11,444 nt of DNA from Paracoccaceae bacterium (lineage in GTDB: Bacteria > Pseudomonadota > Alphaproteobacteria > Rhodobacterales > Rhodobacteraceae). The position numbers were made by a program, and so were the translations under genes. The notes under the pieces are model-generated. The model saw only the letters and a program-made list of their open reading frames with translations. It made no database searches and was not told the DNA's origin. Shown piece after piece: positions 6,940 through 11,444 of this stretch; the first letter of the stretch is position 1, and each line of letters opens with the position of its first letter. The stretch is taken from assembly GCA_003511785.1 (NCBI GenBank), contig DOIS01000254.1:1-11444 (forward strand), given 5' to 3'.

Positions 6940-7737
6940 TCAGCTGAACGGCTCGTCCAGGCGCAGCAGGCGGCGGTGAAAGGCCATCAGCTCGTGCTCC
7001 TCGACCAGGCCGGCGCGGCGCGCGGTGTCGAGGATCTCGCCGGTCTTGCGGCCCAGATGCTCATAGACCATGCGCACGGCGCGCGTGCCGGTGACGAATT
7101 CGGGCACCGGGCGGATCACGTAGCCCAGCCAGAAATTGTTCTCGAAGGAGGCCACCCGCCCGAGATAGTTGAAGGTCGCCGAATGCGCCTTGCTCCGCGC
7201 GATCAGCGCCGAGACGCCATCCTCCTGGCGGGTGAGAAAGCCGCGGAACTCGCGCGATTGCGGCGAGACCGGCAGGCCCTGCTGGATCATCGCCGCGCGC
7301 GCCTCGTAGCCCTTGATATAAGCCGCGCCGTTCTCGCGGAACACGTAGACCAGGCCGATGACGAACTGCCCCTGGTTGACGAAGCTGCGCCGCGAGAAGC
7401 GGTAGAAGCCGCTGGGAAACACGTCCTCGGGGATGTCGCGGCAGCCCTCGCCCAGGAACCCGCCCAGCACCGGGCCGTTGAGGATGTCGTCGCCGTTGCG
7501 GATCTCGCCCACCGGTTCCAGCAGGATGCGGGCGTCCACGTCGAAATAGGTGCAGATCCGGTCCAGGATGTCGGGCCTCGGGAAGCTCTCGCCGCTGAGG
7601 TAGCGGTTGAACTGGGTGCGGTTGATGCCGAGTTGACGCGACAGCTCGGAAACCGAGCCGCAGTTGCGGGTCAGGACGCGCAGATTCTCTCCGAACATGT
7701 TGCGCAGTTCGGCCGGAGAACGTGTCTGTCGTGTCAT
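6940..7737 (-). CDS. XRE-family helix-turn-helix transcriptional regulator with large C-terminal domain
   Basis: A 265-residue putative DNA-binding regulator. Residues ~15-72 form a Cro/C1-type HTH: GENLRVLTRNCGSVSELSRQ, then LGINRTQFNRYLSGES and FPRPDILDRICTYFDVDARIL. Residues ~75-265 are a domain I cannot name, with mixed hydrophobic strands (FVIGLVYVF, FWLGYVIRPVPEF, ATFNYLGRVASF) that could bind a ligand. The ATG at 7737 is preferred because it includes the full helix one; its Shine-Dalgarno is weak (GAGACAG about 8 bases upstream of the ATG-proximal ACTGA). It is divergent from the 7960 gene, with half-sites 7837-7865 between, and upstream of the Rieske gene on the same strand. It may therefore control itself, the small gene, the oxygenase, or all three. 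Confidence 0.85.
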   Translation of the reverse strand: MTRQTRSPAELRNMFGENLRVLTRNCGSVSELSRQLGINRTQFNRYLSGESFPRPDILDRICTYFDVDARILLEPVGEIRNGDDILNGPVLGGFLGEGCRDIPEDVFPSGFYRFSRRSFVNQGQFVIGLVYVFRENGAAYIKGYEARAAMIQQGLPVSPQSREFRGFLTRQEDGVSALIARSKAHSATFNYLGRVASFENNFWLGYVIRPVPEFVTGTRAVRMVYEHLGRKTGEILDTARRAGLVEEHELMAFHRRLLRLDEPFS

Positions 7738-7759
7738 TCAGTATCTGTCTCGCGCGCCT

Positions 7760-7800
7760 CGGGGCCTTGTTCTGGGGTCGGAAATAGACCAAAGGCCCCG
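7760..7800 (-). other. Hairpin in the 5' leader of the XRE regulator
   Basis: A perfect 9-base stem, CGGGGCCTT (7760-7768) with AAGGCCCCG (7792-7800), encloses a second short stem GGTC/GACC (7776-7779, 7787-7790). It lies 23 bases upstream of the XRE start and would be present in its mRNA. It could modulate translation or act as a terminator remnant. There is no T tract. Confidence 0.45.
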
Positions 7801-7836
7801 GAAAATCAGGAGAAAAGAGAAAACTGATACTACTTA

Positions 7837-7865
7837 GCGTCAGGACTGACGCCAGCTTGCGTCAG
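7837..7865. promoter_or_regulatory. Candidate operator with three GCGTCAG half-sites
   Basis: GCGTCAG at 7837-7843 and its complement CTGACGC at 7846-7852 form a 16-base palindrome. A third copy GCGTCAG lies at 7859-7865 in the same orientation as the first, 22 bases on, about two helical turns. The array lies in the divergent region between the XRE gene and the 7960 gene, next to minus-strand -10-like TAGTAT (7832-7827), a typical position for autorepression. Confidence 0.5.
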
Positions 7866-7866
7866 A

Positions 7867-7894
7867 AAGCTACCCGGTCGGACACAAATTGCAA
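7867..7894 (-). promoter_or_regulatory. Candidate promoter for the XRE regulator
   Basis: On the minus strand TTGCAA (7894-7889) and TAGCTT (7872-7867) are 16 bases apart. Transcription would start near 7860, inside the third GCGTCAG half-site. An alternative -10, TAGTAT at 7832-7827, has no good -35. Neither is certain. Confidence 0.3.
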
Positions 7895-7959
7895 GCCGCC
7901 GTCTCGGGATTTTCCATGTTTGCATCAGCGAAATTGCCGCAGAGTAGGGTTAATAACGA

Positions 7960-8322
7960 ATGAGAATGGGACGGGACATGTTTGGAGTAGTGCTCTGGAG
8001 CGACGTCGAGGACCGCAAGGCGGTCATCTGGTGCGAGGATCACGGGGACCTCGCCTTCTACCGGCCGGGCGACAACGGCGCCGAGTTTTCTCTCGACGCC
8101 GGCGACCTCGTGCAGTTCGACATGACGATGGACCGGCATCTGCGCTTCGTGCATAATCCGCGGCTGGTCTCGGAAGGGGGGTGCGAAGGGTTGGCCGACA
8201 TGTTGGGGCGGGCCGGCGACCGCAACGCCACCTCGCACTCCAGAAATTCGGCCGAGATCATCCCCTTCTCGGCCACACAGCGGCGCACGCGTCAGGACGC
8301 CCCCCAGGCACATATCGCCTGA
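7960..8322 (+). CDS. Small protein with degenerate cold-shock/OB-like N-terminal domain
   Basis: A 120-residue protein from the ATG at 7960, or 114 from the ATG at 7978, which I slightly favour because the domain starts there (MFGVVLWSD). Both Shine-Dalgarno candidates are weak (AGTAGGG for 7960, GGGACGGG for 7978). The N-terminal ~65 residues follow the order of a cold-shock domain: GVVLW, then KAVIWCED where RNP1 (KGFGFI) would be, then GDLAFY where RNP2 would be, then LDAGDLVQFDM and a final HNPRLV. The aromatic RNA-binding residues are mostly replaced. The C-terminal ~45 residues are polar and probably disordered. There is no signal peptide. The similarity is my own pattern match, so the functional name is tentative; a conserved hypothetical protein is the safe call. 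It is divergent from the XRE gene. Confidence 0.7.
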   Translation: MRMGRDMFGVVLWSDVEDRKAVIWCEDHGDLAFYRPGDNGAEFSLDAGDLVQFDMTMDRHLRFVHNPRLVSEGGCEGLADMLGRAGDRNATSHSRNSAEIIPFSATQRRTRQDAPQAHIA

Positions 8323-8326
8323 CGCG
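8288..8326. repeat. Inverted repeat CGCGTCAGG across the 3' end of the small gene
   Basis: CGCGTCAGG (8288-8296) and CCTGACGCG (8318-8326) form a perfect 9-base inverted repeat with a 21-base loop; the second arm contains the TGA stop. A third copy CGCGTCAGG is at 8373-8381 in the loop region of the next hairpin. The core GCGTCAG is the same 7-mer as in the upstream operator-like region. Confidence 0.6.
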
Positions 8327-8337
8327 GGCCGCATGAT

Positions 8338-8355
8338 CCCGTCCCGGAGGACGGG
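8338..8355. terminator. Hairpin between convergent genes
   Basis: Stem CCCGTCC/GGACGGG (7 bases) with loop CGGA lies 16 bases after the small gene's stop and before the ilvN stop on the other strand. There is no T tract, so it is only terminator-like. Confidence 0.35.
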
Positions 8356-8362
8356 GCGGATA

Positions 8363-8389
8363 GGCAGGGGCCCGCGTCAGGCCCCTGCC
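8363..8389. terminator. Strong hairpin between convergent genes, likely bidirectional terminator
   Basis: A perfect 10-base stem GGCAGGGGCC (8363-8372) / GGCCCCTGCC (8380-8389) with a 7-base loop CGCGTCA lies between the stops at 8322 (+) and 8424 (-). It lacks a T tract on both strands, which is common in GC-rich genomes, so termination is inferred from position and stability. Confidence 0.5.
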
Positions 8390-8423
8390 GGCATGCATCC
8401 GGGTGGGTCGCCCGGCGCAAGGC

Positions 8424-8984
8424 TCAGTCTCCGCGCGACAATGCCGCCACGCCGGTGCGGGCCACCTCGACCAGGCCCAGCGGGCGCATCAGATCGGCGA
8501 AAGCGTCGATCTTGTCGGGCGCGCCTGTGATCTCGAAGACGAAGCTGGTCAGCGTGCTGTCCACCACGTTGGCGCGGAAGATGTCGGCCAGGCGCAGCGC
8601 CTCGACCCGCTTGTCGCCTTCGCCCACCACCTTGAGCATGGCCAGTTCGCGCTCGACCGAGGGGCCCTCGACGGTGAGGTCGTTGACCTGGTGCACCGGC
8701 ACGATCCGGCCCAGCTGCGCCTTGATCTGCTCGATCACCTGCGGCGTGCCGGTGGTGACGATGGTGATCCGGCTGAGATGGCCGGTATGGTCCACCTCGG
8801 CCACGGTCAGACTTTCGATGTTGTAGCCGCGCCCGGAGAACAGGCCGATGACGCGCGCCAGCACGCCGGGCTCGTTCTCGACCAGCAGCGCGATGGTGTG
8901 TTTCTCCTGCACGTCCGAAAACTGCGGCCGCAGGTTGTAGGCGGAGTGCTTCGAGGCACCTTTCTTGATGTGGAGGGCTGACAT
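8424..8984 (-). CDS. ilvN: Acetolactate synthase small (regulatory) subunit
   Basis: Regulatory subunit of acetohydroxyacid synthase, which activates the catalytic subunit and gives valine feedback inhibition in known systems. It has 186 residues. Residues ~29-103 are an ACT domain with the effector-site segment NEPGVLARVIGLFSGRGYNI (37-56). Residues ~112-183 are the C-terminal small-subunit domain (VEALRLADIFRANVVD, then FADLMRPLGLVEVARTG). A 22-residue basic N-terminal extension (MSALHIKKGASKHSAYNL) precedes the ACT domain, as in other Rhodobacterales. The ATG at 8984 is chosen on this family N-terminus; its Shine-Dalgarno is poor (AGAGACGG). It follows ilvB on the same strand with a 77-base gap that holds the palindromic element. 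It is also called ilvH in some genomes. Confidence 0.95.
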   Translation of the reverse strand: MSALHIKKGASKHSAYNLRPQFSDVQEKHTIALLVENEPGVLARVIGLFSGRGYNIESLTVAEVDHTGHLSRITIVTTGTPQVIEQIKAQLGRIVPVHQVNDLTVEGPSVERELAMLKVVGEGDKRVEALRLADIFRANVVDSTLTSFVFEITGAPDKIDAFADLMRPLGLVEVARTGVAALSRGD

Positions 8985-9013
8985 GTGTTCACCGTCTCTT
9001 TCGTTCGTCACGG

Positions 9014-9061
9014 GCCAAGAGTTTTCGAAAACTCTTGGCAAATTTCTTCGAAGAAATTTGC
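9014..9061. repeat. Compound palindromic element between ilvB and ilvN
   Basis: Two perfect palindromes overlap by two bases. The first, at 9014-9039, is GCCAAGAGTTTTC and its reverse complement. The second, at 9038-9061, is GCAAATTTCTTC and its reverse complement. The element ends one base before the ilvB stop (9062-9064) and may protect or end the upstream ilvB message, giving uneven ilvB and ilvN levels. Read on the minus strand, it has the same order as the element at 5388-5436. Confidence 0.85.
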
Positions 9062-10816
<1,755 letters not shown>

Positions 10817-10856
10817 CTGCTTTGCTCCGTTCGAGACACTTCAGGTCGTTGCGCAT

Positions 10857-10885
10857 AAAAAAGCCCCCGAGACGGGTCGGGGGGC
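10857..10885 (-). terminator. Intrinsic terminator (attenuator) before ilvB
   Basis: On the minus strand, arm GCCCCCCGA (10885-10877) pairs with TCGGGGGC (10870-10863) with one bulged C and loop CCCGTC, followed at once by six T (10862-10857). It is the only hairpin in the window with a proper T tract. It lies 26 bases after the leader-peptide stop and 40 bases before the ilvB start, the layout of a classical attenuator. Confidence 0.85.
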
Positions 10886-10926
10886 GCATGGGGACGGGTA
10901 TGGTCAACCGTTACCGGCCCATGCGC
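10884..10926 (-). promoter_or_regulatory. Probable antiterminator pairing in the ilv leader
   Basis: Minus-strand GCGCATGGG (10926-10918, leader codons Arg12-Met13-Gly14) is perfectly complementary to CCCATGCGC (10892-10884), whose end overlaps the first two bases of the terminator stem. A ribosome stalled in the Val/Ile run would leave the upstream arm free to pair and hinder the terminator; one reaching the stop would cover it. The overlap is small, so the mechanism is likely but not proven. Confidence 0.5.
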
Positions 10927-10958
10927 GGGATTCCTACGATGACGGCTAGGACCGACAT
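10911..10958 (-). CDS. ilvB leader peptide (attenuation control)
   Basis: A 15-codon frame encodes MSVLAVIVGIPRMGR then TAA. It starts at an ATG (10958) with a perfect Shine-Dalgarno AAGGAG (10973-10968) at 9 bases. Seven of fifteen residues are branched-chain (Val3, Leu4, Val6, Ile7, Val8, Ile10 plus the Ala-flanked run), matching the amino acids made by the pathway. The terminator and its competing stem lie just downstream. By analogy with ilvB and ilvGMEDA leaders, translation through the Val/Leu/Ile codons senses charged tRNA and sets ilvBN transcription. The peptide itself likely has no other role. Confidence 0.85.
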   Translation of the reverse strand: MSVLAVIVGIPRMGR

Positions 10959-10987
10959 TGGGTCTCACTCCTTCATGCACGGGTGGA

Positions 10988-11015
10988 CCTTATGGGGCGG
11001 TCGGGAGGGCGTCAA
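10988..11015 (-). promoter_or_regulatory. Promoter of the ilv leader and ilvBN
   Basis: On the minus strand TTGACG (11015-11010) is followed after 16 bases by ATAAGG (10993-10988); CATAAG one base earlier is equivalent. This is the best -35/-10 pair in the window. Transcription would begin only a few bases upstream of the leader Shine-Dalgarno. Confidence 0.65.
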
Positions 11016-11025
11016 CCGGCAAAAC

Positions 11026-11043
11026 CGCGACAAAACTGTCGCG
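11026..11043. promoter_or_regulatory. Palindrome upstream of the ilv promoter
   Basis: CGCGACA (11026-11032) and TGTCGCG (11037-11043) form a perfect dyad around AAAC, 11 bases beyond the ilv -35. It could bind an activator or repressor. Read on the minus strand it is followed by GTTTTG, so a weak terminator for a gene further right is the alternative. Confidence 0.4.
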
Positions 11044-11101
11044 AGGGACGGTTTTTCTTTTCACTTGTTGCGCGCGCCGGGCCTTGACGGGTCATTTCCG
11101 G

Positions 11102-11444
11102 CAAAATGAGCGTCGATCGGCCATGCCAACCGCCCGCCGCGGAGCCTCTCCGGGGCGGGTGCCGTTTGTCGATATTGTCTTTGGTGGGGCCGGTAGAATA
11201 TGGCGGCGCCGCCAGAACGGAAGACATGGGCGGGGTTTCCCCCGCACCCTGATCCGGGTCAGAAGTCCCCCGCGCTACCGGGGGCCGTTTCCTGATACGA
11301 CGACCGTTTGCCAGGCGGTCGAAGGTTCGAACGGGGAAAGCTCTGCCGCGCCGCGCGTTAACGCTGCCTGACCCCGGCGCGCGCCGCCCCCCGCTTCGCC
11401 GCAACGCCTATCGCCCCGCGCCGCGTCCCCTGCTTCTTCTCTTT
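11102..11444 (+). other. Gene-free right end with a hairpin-rich probable leader RNA
   Basis: No frame here on either strand looks like a real protein. On the plus strand a -10-like TAGAAT (11194-11199, no clear -35) is followed by consecutive dyads. They are a perfect 14-base palindrome at 11201-11214; GCGGGG/CCCCGC (11230-11235, 11240-11245); CTGA-TCC/GGG-TCAG with wobble (11249-11262); CCCCCG/CGGGGG (11267-11272, 11279-11284); CGACCG/CGGTCG (11301-11306, 11316-11321); and GTTCGAAC (11325-11332). This suggests a structured 5' leader or small RNA reading rightward, with its gene beyond 11444. I do not recognise a known RNA family (no tmRNA, RNase P, SRP or T-box signature). Confidence 0.35.

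Noticed and set aside
5902..7827. A 641-codon plus-strand open frame
   Set aside because: It is antisense to both the Rieske oxygenase and the XRE gene and crosses their boundary; no family resemblance.
8424..9041. Longer ilvN starting at 9041
   Set aside because: The extra N-terminal residues come from the palindromic element and are unlike family N-termini; the ATG at 8984 matches them.
10958..11404. Overlapping open frames on both strands at the right end (137 and 130 codons)
   Set aside because: Arg/Pro/Gly-rich, no family resemblance, overlapping the ilv promoter and hairpin region; chance open frames.

Overview
The window looks like a chromosomal segment of a high-GC alphaproteobacterium, most likely Rhodobacterales (Roseobacter/Rhodobacteraceae type). 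The basis is family knowledge of the RF2, IlvB and IlvN protein sequences, very high third-position GC, and paired palindromic repeats of a kind I associate with that group. No database search was possible. The first 20 bases are not genomic: they match the 3' end of an Illumina TruSeq read-2 adapter, so the left edge is a contig end with untrimmed adapter.

Left part (21-3174): a divergent pair. On the minus strand is a KefB/KefC-type K+/H+ antiporter with a C-terminal RCK (TrkA-N) domain, cut by the contig end. On the plus strand is prfB (release factor 2), without the programmed frameshift known from many bacteria. Middle-left (3252-5377): an amidase-signature gene broken by three one-base deletions, then a DUF2189 membrane protein whose 5' end seems to carry a fourth. 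All four are contractions of short homopolymer runs, so sequence error is a serious alternative to true decay.

Middle (5388-8322): a minus-strand cluster of an XRE-type regulator, a Rieske non-heme iron oxygenase alpha subunit, and a 90-residue alpha-helical protein whose start overlaps the oxygenase stop (ATGA). Divergent from the regulator is a 114-120 residue protein whose N-terminal half resembles a degenerate cold-shock/OB domain. The intergenic region carries GCGTCAG half-sites that look like an operator; the same 7-mer recurs at the 3' end of the small gene.

Right part (8424-11015): the minus-strand ilvB-ilvN operon for acetolactate synthase, the first common step of branched-chain amino acid synthesis. 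It is preceded by a promoter, a 15-residue leader peptide rich in Val/Ile/Leu (MSVLAVIVGIPRMGR) and an intrinsic terminator, which together form a ribosome-mediated attenuator. The last ~340 bases hold no convincing gene but have a TAGAAT -10 box followed by a run of hairpins, probably the structured leader of a plus-strand gene beyond the window.

Two compound palindromes (5388-5455 and 9014-9061) share an architecture in opposite orientations. One abuts the ilvB stop; the other encodes the C-terminal tail of the 90-residue protein. No tRNA, rRNA, CRISPR array or insertion sequence was seen.
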